From: Fistulifera solaris
Taxonomy: Eukaryota; Bacillariophyta; Bacillariophyceae; Naviculales; Stauroneidaceae
Length of the DNA: 64,000 nucleotides
Reading direction: 5' to 3'
Assembly (NCBI GenBank): GCA_030295235.1
Contig: AP026127.1
Location: 560,501 to 624,500, forward strand
Below, one piece after another: positions 32,761 to 43,741 of the stretch. The notes beneath the pieces are model-generated. The model was not told the origin of the DNA. It searched no databases and worked only from the letters and a program-made list of their open reading frames with translations. The first letter of the stretch is position 1; each line of letters opens with the position of its first letter. A program made the position numbers and the translations under genes.

Positions 32761-33427
32761 CACCTCTGCTTGGTACATTTTTCTACGCAAGCCTACGTGA
32801 GTGTACACTTTTTCCCGAACCTTCCAGTGCACTTTCAGGAACACGGAACAAATAATACTGTCCGAGGCTCAAGGTTCCTGAGGCGAAACGGTTATACCAA
32901 AGAGCAAGACACCATGAGATACGTGTAAGCCATACAAATTGATTATACATTTTTGCGCTTTCATTTTGTGGCCCTTTTGTCGCATTTATAATCTTTTTCC
33001 GTACGTGGAGCGTGACGCGTGACTGGTGGTTTGCCTGAACCAACACATTGATCCTATAGTTACCCTGGCAGTCAACTATCCGGATGCATTTTCGAAGGCG
33101 TAAATCAAGATGTTGCGATTCAAATGGAAATCATTCATTTACCTTGACACTCATAAAGCTTTTAATTCATTTTACACTTTGTGCTATTATTTGTGGCCCT
33201 CTTAACGACCACATTAAAGGTTTTCATTCATGACTGCAGTCGTGGTACAGTAAAGTTGATTCTTCAACAGTTTGGGTGTATAGTGATTATTTGAGAATCA
33301 TCTATTTGTTTGCTGCATCTTGCGCAAAGATAAATAATTCATTCTGTCTTTATACTTTTCTTCATTATAACTAGAGAAAGCGCTAAATTTGTTGGGTGTC
33401 ATTGAGAAGTGTGCACAAAGGCATGCA
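32761..33427. other. Intergenic, nothing coding
   Basis: It includes a near copy of the dispersed dyad motif in reverse orientation (TCATGACTGCAGTCGTGG, about 33228-33245) and two similar TTTGTGGCCCT stretches. Confidence 0.45.
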
Positions 33428-34870
33428 TTAATCAAAATAATTGAGTGGAGAGATCGACGATAAACCATCCACTTCATCTCTCATTCCTGGATGCATTTGT
33501 GATGGTGCCAGATTCGTCGGCGGCTGACCGCTATTGAGAGGATCCATGGTAGATGGGTAGCGAGAAAAGCTAGGATATTGCGCGTAAGAACTGTTTTGCG
33601 GCTGCAATCCCATCATTGATTGGTCGCTTCGCAGCTGTTGCCCGTATAGGGGCATCGAATAATACGAATGATTTGGGACTTCAGTGCCGGAAAAACGACC
33701 AAGGTCCGCGTAATTGGTGTTGTGATAGGCTTGGTCTCTTAACGAATGATATGCCTGAGAGGACATGTTTGTGACAGCACCCGTACCCCACACGGATTGC
33801 ATGCTTTGCAATGGAGGCGGCCCCATTGAGTCGACATAGTCTCTCAGCGATGTTCCCGACCCAGCCGCAGAGTTTGATTGAATATAGCTTGCTTGATTCA
33901 CCGCTGGCGGGAGAAACGTCGATTGCGCTGATAAAGACATCCCCGAGTGCATGCTGCTGACTTGATTTCTCGACGCATACAAGCGTTGCTGATCGAAAAA
34001 ATATGGATCATTCTCTCCACGATGCAAGCCGGAGTAGATGCCTTGACTTAATGGAACATTTCCTCCCAATGTTTGCCTGTATAAAGCGCTCGAAAAATCA
34101 TACGTCTGAGGTTGCGTGGTTTCCACATCTTCTCGCAAAGTCAACTTTTGTTTCGAAGTGGTTATGTCTTGCGATGTTTCTACACTCTTTGGTTTCTTGC
34201 GTTGCTGGACAAGCTTTTTGGCTTTTCGAGAAGATGGTGCGGCTTCGGCTTCTTTCAGCTTGCTGTCTTTCGAAAGCTCTCCTTTCTCTGCTTTATACAG
34301 ACTCACCGCTTTTTCATAACGAATTTTTTCAACGTCGGCTCGTCTCTGAAACATTTCCTTGGATTCCGGATCGAGCTCTTTCCATTTGGTTCCCAACATC
34401 TTGGCCAGTTCGGTGAAGCCAATCACGCCATGTTCTCGACGATGTCGTCGCTTCGCATGCCTCCGCGTATCCACATCGATTCGATCGATATCAGCTTGCT
34501 GCAATGGGATCAACGATTCACCCGCCAAAAGTCGCTCTCGGCCCCATTGAAAGAAAAGATTGTAGGCACTCAACGGCCGCTTGGGATGATCGGCTGGCTT
34601 TTTCCATCGTTTCCGTTGTTGCTTCTTCACAGTACCAGGCGTTGTTGAAGCCATATCCTCTTCTTGTTCTTCCTCTTCATCGTCTTCTTCTCGGAACGAG
34701 AGGATTTCGGAAAGTGGTGAAGGAGGCGCACGTAAATCTGAAGTGGGCTGTGGCGATAGACTAAAATCTGCCATGTTTGAACGTTCACGTTGGAAAAGAT
34801 AACAATGCAGAGAAGATTTCTCCTTTGTACTTTCAAACAACGATTGACTTGGATAACTCGCTGTCAGCAT
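33428..34870 (-). CDS. HMG-box protein
   Basis: 480 residues, intact, single exon. One HMG box begins PKRPLSAYNLFFQWGRERLL and resumes at GFTELAKMLGTKWKELDPES. A 40-residue basic insert (RRHAKRRHRREHG) separates helix 1 from helix 2, a feature seen in other diatom HMG proteins. Residues before it hold an acidic run (EEDDEEEEQEED). The C-terminal 250 residues are Gln/Ser/Tyr-rich and disordered, like an activation domain. The protein should bind and bend DNA in the nucleus; its targets are unknown. The true start may be the internal ATG at 34774 (MADFSLSPQP), which fits better. Confidence 0.9.
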   Translation of the reverse strand: MLTASYPSQSLFESTKEKSSLHCYLFQRERSNMADFSLSPQPTSDLRAPPSPLSEILSFREEDDEEEEQEEDMASTTPGTVKKQQRKRWKKPADHPKRPLSAYNLFFQWGRERLLAGESLIPLQQADIDRIDVDTRRHAKRRHRREHGVIGFTELAKMLGTKWKELDPESKEMFQRRADVEKIRYEKAVSLYKAEKGELSKDSKLKEAEAAPSSRKAKKLVQQRKKPKSVETSQDITTSKQKLTLREDVETTQPQTYDFSSALYRQTLGGNVPLSQGIYSGLHRGENDPYFFDQQRLYASRNQVSSMHSGMSLSAQSTFLPPAVNQASYIQSNSAAGSGTSLRDYVDSMGPPPLQSMQSVWGTGAVTNMSSQAYHSLRDQAYHNTNYADLGRFSGTEVPNHSYYSMPLYGQQLRSDQSMMGLQPQNSSYAQYPSFSRYPSTMDPLNSGQPPTNLAPSQMHPGMRDEVDGLSSISPLNYFD

Positions 34871-35962
34871 CTATCGCATTGCTCTTGAGGATCGTCGTGC
34901 TTTTTGGGACAAGAATAATGTGCAGTTAGTTTCACCAAACTCCCATCCAGTTAAAGATTACAAGACGGCGAGAAGATGGTTTCAAAAGTAGCAACAAAGG
35001 TACCTCACGCAAGGTTTACTCTCTTATCATTCCAACTCCGCTAGTGATTAGTGATTCAAACAAGATAATGGATGAGATGCCTGTGAAAGATGATTAAGCC
35101 GGTCCTGTTGCCAACTTGGCTGCCTCGATGGTGCGATTTCGTGGTTGAAAAGGCGTTTGTCCCGTAGCTTTCCATTTTCCCTTGATACAAAGAGTAGTGC
35201 TTGGTCAATTCGAAGTTCCGACCCTTGAAGTTAGGACAATTGTTTACGGAACTTTATTCCTCATTTTTCTGAAGGCAATAGTAAGCAAACAATAGCCTAT
35301 CAGAAGTGGTCGGCCTTCTCTCAGTAGGTTAGGCGCGATTCAGTCTTGACAGCATAATCTGTGTTTACAAGTAAATTCTATACTTGAATCTTCTTGCAGT
35401 ATTGTGTCCTAAATGCTAAAACTTTGAGTTCTCTGCTTCCAAGAAACGGCACTCCGTTTCGGACACCGTTTTCCGATTGTCAAGAGTCAAGAATCAAGAT
35501 GGTTGATATCATATTTATTCCTAATTTTCCTGAAATGCGGATGCTTTTTCGACATTTGACTGAATTTTCCACTGGTTTTTCTCTTTTGGCACAAATATTT
35601 TTTTCTTTCTTTCAGAAACTCCGATTTCTGAATCACTGTACCACAGTTAGTAGTAAAGCGACAAACCTGCGCCGGTTTCCCAGTGCGGAGGATTGCGCTG
35701 TGGCGCGCCATGGTTGATTGCTTATTCCCCCCCCCCTCCGCTTTTCGTGTTTCTCCGGAACGAGTGTTGTGCAAGCTCCCTTAAGAACCGGGCTATGTGA
35801 ACCGTGAATGGATTTTGTGACTGAATGACTCCTCCTCGGAGGACGAGAGACGAGAGACGCAAAAACGCGAAAAAGACATCTTCATTTTTGAAGCAAAGGA
35901 GCCAAAGCTGCCTCTATACGCTATGAAGAACGTACTCAGCAAATCGATATGAGATAGAAAAT
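34871..35962. other. Intergenic, nothing recognised
   Basis: 1.1 kb. A run of ten C at about 35728-35737 and a short GACGAGAGACGAGAGACGC repeat near 35841. No gene supported. Confidence 0.5.
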
Positions 35963-37385
35963 ATGGCAGCATCCAGTAGTCGAGGAACGTCGGTTTTGTT
36001 GATCCTCCTTGCCTTGCTAGGAATGATGGGAATGTTCTCCGACAGTATGACCGTGATGACTGCGACGAACGAAATGACTATTGAGACGAAGAGTGAAGAT
36101 GATCTAAAACCACGTCCTCCAAAGAAGCCCAAACATGAAATCGCCAATTTTCTTCCCAATGTGTTATCAGGGATGCTGGATGCTCATCCGTTTGACTTGC
36201 CGAACCGAGTCGCGGTTTCCTTGCGAGGAAATTCGACCTTTTTATCAGTCGGACAAACAATTCACTTTCTTCAACAACATTGTGACAAAGTTTCGGAATC
36301 TCTGTCATCGGCCGATTTTCGCGTGGGACTGTCGTTTCTTGAACTTCGACCGCGAGGGACGAGTATGTCGTTTCCTTCCATGGTCGAATATCTTGTTTTG
36401 GCCTATCAATCGTTGCATTCCTTGGCAGCTGCCTGTTCGGATACACCCACACATCGCCGACCCGAGCACTGGTCTTCTTTAAGAAAAGGAAATCCATCCG
36501 TTCACGTCCCGTGGATATACATTCCCACGCTGAGATATCAAAGGCATGGGGGACGTCTATTCGATGACGATCGACGCCGTCTTGCGCGCTTTTGTGAGCA
36601 CCGCAACGCGCAATCGACCGACTACCAAGTTTTTCGGATACGAGGCAAATGATGATAGCACTCGATCACAACTGGAACAACCTGCAGATCTACTTACGGC
36701 GCATCAGAAAGTTCAATCTCATGTGCGATACCACGAAATGGTGGCAACGGCCGATGCACTCATTTTACTGAAGAGTTCGAATGTGCCCAAGGACAACTTG
36801 TGGCTCGAAATGAATAATTTCCCCTTTGAAGAATGGCAGAATGATGTGCAAAAGGCATTAGAAAGTCTCACTCCGACGATTGAAAATAAACTGAACAAAA
36901 CAATTCTCTGCTATCTCGATCAACAAAACGACAAACAATACATGCTCCCCGTTGGTTATCACAAATTACTCAAGCAGCACTTTTCTATACACCGTGAAGT
37001 CGATCTGATAACGATTGATTCCGCCAATCCTCTGGATTTACTGTATCTTCGTGGTCGATGTCCCATCTTGATGGGTTCTCGGAGTCCGCTGCTATCGTCA
37101 ATCACTCTCTTTCTGCCACCCGGCACTAAAATCATTGAGCACGGGTGGGATCCCGAGCCTACTGCCTATGTTTCCGCTCAAGTACTCGCGCATGGACTCA
37201 ATTATCCGTACTTGAGAGTGTTTTGCGGCCAGATGGTCGACGTGGAGTCCAACCACGTACCCGACCCTCAACTGGATACAGAAATCTTGCGACAAATCAT
37301 GTTCAAGGGATTTGCGCCACTGGAAAACTTTTTAGGAGTTAAGCCTCTTCGCATTAAATCAGGCGGTAAACGTTTGAAAGAATGA
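35963..37385 (+). CDS. Type II membrane protein, possible glycosyltransferase
   Basis: About 474 residues. A short N-terminus is followed by one anchor (VLLILLALLGMMGMF) and a luminal domain. The C-terminal stretch TLFLPPGTKIIEHGWDPEPT, followed by YVSAQVLAHGLNYPYLRVF, resembles the end of GT61-type (DUF563) glycosyltransferases, where an xPPGxxxIE block precedes a conserved aromatic strand. The match is suggestive, not decisive. The protein changes frame once at the G5 run 36548-36552; one G fewer gives RHGDVYSMTIDAVL. Most likely Golgi. ATG 35963. Confidence 0.5.
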
Positions 37386-37559
37386 CTGACGAACAATAGA
37401 AATTTACTATCGTTTTCTTTCTGAAGATGACTCCAGATTTCAAGAATGTATAGATGGCATCGCTATGTCCCTCGATCTTAAATTGTAAAGATTCATAACG
37501 CAGAAACGTTTTGTAATTTACATTTTAGGGTTCAAAAGCGAATCATCACTCTTCTGAGA

Positions 37560-38158
37560 CTACCACAAGCCCCATTTTTTCATCACCATATCTGACGAAC
37601 TCTGTGCTTTCTTTTCTTCGGCTAACTGTCGTTCTAGTTCCTTCACTCGCAAGTCGAGCTTATGCAAAGCAGCTTGTAAAGCATCCCGTTCCGCTTTCGA
37701 GGCTTTTATTCGTTTCTCTTCCTTCTCTAAATCTTTCGCTTTACTCCGATTGTACTCCAACACGACCGTCGTCCCGGATACGAGCAGAATGAAAAATTCC
37801 CCAATAAACTCGGCTCCCGTTTTCATGGCATTCTCGTCTTCGAGAGGTTTGATTTCACGGACTTTGTATCCAGCGCTCCAAATGGTCATGCGACTCGACA
37901 CCTGATGCGAGGCTTGGCCAATGCCGATCAAGACGCGTTGGGTGGCCGCGTAGCGCGAGAATTCGTGTTTGATCCGTTTCGATAATGGCTTGGCCAGTGT
38001 TTTGACAAACAGTGAAGCTAATTTGGTGACTCTTTTGAAGGAGGCAATCAAATCAAAAGATAATCAACATATATGAGCTTGTGTAAAAGAGGAAAGCAGA
38101 AGAATTTCAAATGCGCCTTGAAGGACACAACAGGAACTTACGGAAGTGCAGTTGCCAT
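37560..38158 (-). CDS. OPA3: OPA3-family mitochondrial protein, two exons
   Basis: 162 residues, with no frame break after splicing. Exon 1 is 38142-38158 (17 nt, MATALP). The intron is 38032-38141 (110 nt, GTAAGT to TTCAAAAG), and exon 2 reads VTKLASLFVKTLAKPLSKRI onward. OPA3 signatures follow: GQASHQVSSRM, IKPLEDENA, GAEFIGE, LEYNRSKAKD. A coiled coil (KASKAERDALQAALHKLDLR) ends the protein. OPA3 proteins sit in the mitochondrial membrane and affect morphology; loss causes optic atrophy in humans. The 17-nt first exon is easily missed and decides the start. Array C begins 177 nt upstream. Confidence 0.9.
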
Positions 38159-38334
38159 GGCTGCAAAAACAAAAGCGATCTGTAATTGATTTTTGGAAGG
38201 AGTGTTATTATCTGTTATTTTATCAACGTTATTGTTGCTGATTTTTATCATTCCTTTCATCGTTATGTCGCCGGCAATGAGTTTCGTCGGCGGCGGTCCA
38301 TCATTTTCTATCATGCGACATGCGCGTGTTTCCT

Positions 38335-38935
38335 GTTCCAGAAAATCTGGAAAAAATGTTTTGGGTCATACAGAGATTCTGTGGACGTTCCAAAATTCTG
38401 GAATAAGTGATGTGGGTCATACAGAAATTCTGTGGCTGTTCCAGAAAATCTGGAATCATCGGTTTTTTGGTTCATCAGGAGATTTTGCGGACGTTTCCAG
38501 AAAATCTGGAATGAATGAATCGGTGTTTTGGGTCATACGGAGTTTCTGTGGAAGTTCCAGAAAGTCTGGAATCGGTGGTTTGGGTAATACGGATATTCTG
38601 TGGGCGTTCCAGAAAATCTGGAATCACTGTTATGGGTTGTGGACGTTCCAGAAAATCTGTAATCGGTGGTTTAGGTCACACAGAGATTCTGTAGACGTTC
38701 CAGAAAATCTGGAATTACTGTTTTGGGTCATACGGAGATTCTGTGGACGTTCCAGAAAATCCGGAATCGGTGTTTTTAGTCATACTGAGATTCTGGGGAC
38801 GTTCCCGAAATCTGGAATGAACGAATCGGTGTTTTGGGTCATACGGAGATTCTGTGGACGTTCAAGAAAATCTGGAAGTGGTGTTTCTATTAATACTTAG
38901 ACTAGAGTTTGTTTTTTAAAGGAAAATTCTGGAAT
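38335..38935. repeat. Palindrome array C upstream of OPA3
   Basis: About eleven units of roughly 45-60 nt with the alternating palindromes GTTCCAGAAAATCTGGAA and ATACGGAGATTCTGTGG, spaced by TCGGTGTTTTGGGTC. It is internally more uniform than its similarity to array A, so it has been homogenised locally. The array ends only about 30 nt from the stop codon of the next gene. Confidence 0.93.
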
Positions 38936-38965
38936 CGGTGTTAAAGTAAACAAAAACCGAAACTA

Positions 38966-39653
38966 TTATTCAGTTACACGCATTTCATAAACTTCATCGC
39001 GCAACAAATGCACTCGTTGAATCTCTGTGGACGAACCCGAACTTCCATTATTCGATTCATGACGACGACTCTCATTGTTCGGCGCCATGAGCAAAGCCAC
39101 CTTATCGCCTAACCAAACTACCGCCGAACCAACCCCTAGCACGAAACGCTCAATCAAGTTGTGACGATGTACATAATCCGCCGTCGCACGGTATCCCTTC
39201 AAGAGACCCTGCTTCGTTTTTTTCCAAAATATGATGTTTCTCATCGGCTTCCTTGGCGCGCTGCCACAAGTTCGCGGCAGCCTGTTGCGATTCTTCCACA
39301 ATATTGTACTGCTCATCCAACTGTTTGGCTTTGTGATGTACCAACAAAGCCACTTCACCGACCGCACGCGCGGTATCGCGAAGGCCGGACGCATTCGGTT
39401 GTTCGCAGGCAAACTTGGCCCCCACACCCAAAACCACCGCCAAGATAGGCCCGCCGACCAAACAGCCCACGACGGCGGAACCGATACCGGCGGCTTTGGC
39501 GAGTCGTTGTTCTTCGAAAGCTGCATCGTGAGTATCATTCATTTGTTCGGCATTCACAATGACATCGTTTTCGTCGACGACGACAGTACTCGGTTCATTC
39601 GTCGATACGAGAGTGAACTCAAAGCTATCGTCTGACTTTTTGGATTGCGTCAT
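38966..39653 (-). CDS. Hypothetical membrane-associated protein
   Basis: About 229 residues with two hydrophobic stretches: SAVVGCLVGGPILAVVLGVG near residue 60, and FVLGVGSAVVWLGDKVALLM near residue 190. A charged helical section (EQRLAKAAG, then KAKQLDEQYNIVEESQQAAA) lies around the first. I do not recognise a family; composition is like glycine-zipper membrane proteins. The frame changes at the T7 run 39217-39223; one more base gives ILEKKTKQGLLKGY. ATG 39653. Confidence 0.65.
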
Positions 39654-40142
39654 CTTCGTAAAGATGTTTTATGAAAAGAGCACTACTGTATGAAGAATGA
39701 AAGAACAAATACAAGTAAATGCACCTTGTTCTTTCATGTTCTGGTCAAAGATTTTGGCTTCGGTACGAATAAAATGAAGGCACCTCCACGACTTAATGTC
39801 ATTACAATAAGGTTCAGTGTAAGGGCTCGTCCGTCGTCCGCTCTTTGCGCGCAGCCAATGCGCGCAGCCGCAGGAAAACCGAAGTCACTAATAAAATGAG
39901 TCATGAATGAATCAGTTTGCGCTCTTCCCGCCGTCGTGTTGAGATGCGCGCGATGCGATCGATGATGCCAACCATCCGTCGATTATTGGCATCGAATGCG
40001 AATTCTGTCCTAAAGGAGAAGAGTTTCTTGTCTCTATTCAAGTCGATCTTTTGCAACCTTGACATTTGCAACAAGGAAAGAAGGGAAAATCAACAAGAAA
40101 CGACAAAGAGGTCCTTTGTTTGTGTGAGCGTGCCCCCGTGTC
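39654..40142. other. Divergent promoter region, no gene
   Basis: 489 bases between the start codons of the membrane protein and the TrhO fusion. CGCGCAGCCAATGCGCGCAG at about 39847-39866 is a short inverted/direct repeat containing a CCAAT box. Confidence 0.5.
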
Positions 40143-42739
40143 ATGACGAAGACGGCAGCACTTACCATTCGCGCCGTAGTATTTTGCTTGTGGCTCATGA
40201 TACGAAGCATTCATTGTTTCCAACTCAAACAGACATCACCTCGTACACTGACTAGAATCATGTCCACCCAAATCTCCAATCTAATACCCAGCAATCAAGA
40301 GCTGGTGCAACAGCGATTGCAGGTAGCGCGCGAAAAGCGAGCAGCACGCACGCGGTCGATTCAACAAATCCAGGAACGGAATATGCATCTCAAAAACATA
40401 CTTCATTCCAACCAAACAGTACCCATGTATGCGGTCAAAGTCACCGTTTGTGATGAGTTGAGAGACGAACTCAAATTGAGTGGACGGGAAAAGAGAGGAC
40501 GCGTGTTCTTTGAATCACAGTCCGACGCGGTGCGATCCTTGAAAGGACTGCGGTTTGAATTGCATGCCTTCTTTCGGGCGTTACGAAAAGGGAGTTTTAT
40601 GTTGTCGGCTGGATATCCCTTGGTAGAAGAAGATGGGACAATCAGCAGCAGCAAGACCGTGGATGATGTGTTATGGAAGATTGAATCCGATCAAGACGTG
40701 ATTGATACGTTCCAGAAAGCTGATTCGTTTTTCCAAGACAATACTTCTACTTTAAAACGACCGTCAATTGTAATCAAAGTACAAAAAGATCCGAATGCTG
40801 CTCCACCGCCACCTCCTCCCGCATACCTGCAAAATATGCCCGATCCGGCTAGCAGCCCGACGATAACTATGCTATCGTTCTACTCGTTTCCTCCTGGAGG
40901 AGTGGCTAATCCGGAAGACTTTGCGAATCTGTTGCGGAAAGCATGGAAGCCCTTTCAAGCCTTGGGTCGTATTTACGTCGCAAGGGAAGGTATTAATGCT
41001 CAAATGAGTGTTCCAACCAATGTATTGGACAATTTTATGGCATGCTGTCAAAGTATTCCTGAGTTGGGATCGTACATGGAAAATGGAATCAATATTGACC
41101 CCATTCCGTTGACACGTGACGAATTTGCGACCGCAGGAACACCCGCGGCAGGTGGTGAGCCCGCACCACCGTTCATGGGTCTCCACGTCCGCGTGCGCCG
41201 ACAGATCGTGGCCGATGGTTTGGACGAGTCGTTGGATTGGCAATCTGCGGGATATGACATGCCGCCCCTGGAGTGGCATCAAAAATTAAAGGAAGAAAAG
41301 GATAATCTGGTCCTTTTAGATTGTCGCAATACATACGAGACCGACGTCGGTCGCTTTGAAGGAGCAGAACCGTTGGGAACGGAAAACTTTCGAGACAGCT
41401 GGGCCGTTTTGGAAGATCGTCTCAAAGACCTTCCTAAAGATACCCCTATTTATGGTTATTGCACGGGTGGCATTCGATGCGTCAAAGTTGGCGCTTATGT
41501 GACACAAAAGATGGGCTTTAAGAATTTCACTCGTCTCGCTGGAGGTATCGTAGCGTACGATCGAACATTACAAGAGGAAGCTCCAACAGAAGAACCACTT
41601 TTTAAAGGCACCAATTTTGTCTTCGACGGGCGTCTAGGTCGACCTATTACAGAAGATTCACTGGGAACTTGTTTAACATGCGGAGGAGAGACATCTTTGG
41701 TGAGCAACTGTCGCAATGAGAACTGTCACAAACGTATGATTCAATGTGAAAACTGCAGGACTTCATTTCTGGGAACTTGTTCCGATGCGTGTCGACATCG
41801 CCTAGTTCGAGGAACTTCTGTCTCTATTACATCGCGACCAGAGGAAAGCAAAGTGTCGTTCAAAAATCTAGAGGACTATAGCTCGGGACACAGTTCGCCG
41901 ACGCCCACTGTGTACAAAGAGATCGAGTTCAATACCAAATCGCTTATTCCTTCTGGGTCCCATATGATATCAGGAGACGCTCAAGGTCGTCTACTGGCAC
42001 AACTTACCTCCATGACACGAGAAGGGCGTGTGTTGGAGCTCGGGACATTTACCGGGTACAGCACGATTTGTCTCATCGAGGGAGCAGGGAACGTGGCCAA
42101 GATAACGGGGCAAAAGGTACCAGAGAATCTGGTCCATTTGTGCTGACGATGGAACGAGATTCAAAAGCATTCAATGTTGCTACTGCTCACGTCAAGGCTG
42201 TGGCTGAACACGGTTTATTTGAAGCGGGCGCAGAAGCGATATGCAGCTTCCGGGGAGCCGATGTTCCATCTATAACGTCAAGCACTGTATCATTGTTGTA
42301 TGAAGAGTCGGTTGGTGTCGAACTTCGTCGTGTCTCGGATGCCCTGGCTGCCGTTGAAAGCATTGCAAATGGAGCAGAGGAGGATCTCTCTGCTTTCGAT
42401 CTGGTCTTTGTTGATGCGGACAAAACACGTTTACTGGACTACGTAGAGGCATGCTTGTTGAACGATCGTGTTTTGAAGAAAGGGGGTCTAATTGTTGTAG
42501 ACAATGTTCTCTGGAAGGGTTTGGTTTTGGATGCCAGTCGACACGATAGCTTCTCCTCGGCATCCGATGACGATGACGAGGATTCCGATGAAGAAACAGC
42601 GGAACTCCGCAGGAATCGACGAGCTAGAAAGCTAGCTAACAAAATGCATAGATTCAATGCAGCAATTGCCCAAGACAAGCGCGTTGAAGTATTGGTAATT
42701 CCAGTGCGGGATGGTTTAAGCGTCATCCGAAAAAAGTAA
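40143..42739 (+). CDS. TrhO (UPF0176) tRNA uridine hydroxylase fused to a TrmR-like O-methyltransferase
   Basis: About 866 residues. Residues 1-25 are a signal peptide (AVVFCLWLMIRSIHCF), with Phe near the cleavage point as in plastid presequences. Residues 60-230 form an unassigned domain ending in a poly-Pro linker (PPPPPP). Residues 240-560 are a full TrhO: an N-terminal acylphosphatase-like part (GRIYVAREGINAQMS), a rhodanese part with the catalytic loop YCTGGIRCVK, and the Cys-rich tail CLTCGG...CRNENC. Residues 600-866 are a Methyltransf_3 domain: VLELGTFTGYST (SAM site), FDLVFVDADK (metal) and LIVVDNVLWKG. TrhO makes ho5U34 in tRNA; the bacterial O-methyltransferase TrmR turns it into mo5U34. 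The frame changes at A4 42112-42115 inside the methyltransferase; one more A gives GQKGTRESGPFVLTMERD. No intron. Confidence 0.9.
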
Positions 42740-43099
42740 TACTCCCTATAAATTTTTGGTTGGGTTAGGTGAAAAAAAATTTGTGCAAGGAAAAAAATCT
42801 TATTCGCAAACGAAGAAAAGAATAGCCGAAGAAGTGTTTTATCAAGGAGTAGTTAACAAACAATGCTATCCACTAGATTATAATTCCAGATAATCCCCAT
42901 GATAATTTTTTTCTCAACTTTTGAAACGCATCTCTAGATTTACTATGGCCGTAAGTGTAGATTACTTTTTTCCCGACTGAATTCCAGTCCTCAGTTTAGC
43001 GTCATCACGCATCACGCATTGGCGCATTGCGCATTTCGGTAGTCTTTATCCGTTATGCACCATTGTTATTCATAAATCACCATTTTTACATGATATATC
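42740..43099. other. Intergenic, nothing recognised
   Basis: 360 bases of AT-rich 3' and 5' flank. It includes a repeated ATCACGCATCACGCATTGGC stretch near 43003. Confidence 0.45.
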
Positions 43100-43438
43100 A
43101 TGATATTTGTTACCTTTGTTCCTATTGCTGCCATGCTTGGTCATCTGAGAGGGTCAATCTACAGCAGCAGAAGGACAAACGATTTTAAACCAATGATGGC
43201 TGATCATTCGAACAATGACGGCGATTTTTTGACGACTCAAGAAGCACAGATCTATTTTCCCACAGGACCCTTGACCCCTGAGCGTAAAGAGCTTTCGCAA
43301 TATATTCAACAACTCAAGGCCGAAAGGAAAGGCGATGATGTTAACGAAAAAGGCGGCCGTGCATGTACAGGAGAGCCGCGCGTAGACCCATCCCGACAAA
43401 TTCAACCCAATCAGGGGGGACTCGGAATGGGTCGATGA
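43100..43438 (+). CDS. Small hypothetical protein with N-terminal signal
   Basis: 112 codons. A short hydrophobic start (MIFVTFVPIAAMLGHL) precedes a hydrophilic, disordered body ending NQGGLGMGR. No family is recognised. Composition and a proper start and stop support it moderately; the ORF could still be chance. Confidence 0.4.
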   Translation: MIFVTFVPIAAMLGHLRGSIYSSRRTNDFKPMMADHSNNDGDFLTTQEAQIYFPTGPLTPERKELSQYIQQLKAERKGDDVNEKGGRACTGEPRVDPSRQIQPNQGGLGMGR

Positions 43439-43741
43439 TTGGTAAAATTTTTCGAGAGAACTAGTTTGGGTTATCTGGCTTGAGACATTTGCATTGGCAG
43501 CGCAAAAAAGTCTTATATAATCGATCATACTGAAATGATATCACATTAGCACAACGAAAGAATCGATAAACTGAGTGACACAGGCGGCCTATGTTCCATA
43601 TTACGTTGGATTGCCGGGTATACTATACATTATCGTCACAAGAATGAAAGGCGGTGGGTGCAGTACTCGAGGCTTTCGGATTCCTCACATTTTGCCCCGG
43701 TGGACTCAACAACACCTGACGAATGCCTGCCGGATGTTTCC

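Noticed and set aside
35394-35774. Opposing frames of 95-107 codons
   Set aside because: Mutual shadows in a region without domains; low coding character.
42068-42150. Programmed ribosomal frameshifting in the TrhO fusion
   Set aside because: No slippery heptamer with downstream structure, and the same kind of break occurs in about half the genes, so sequence error is more likely.
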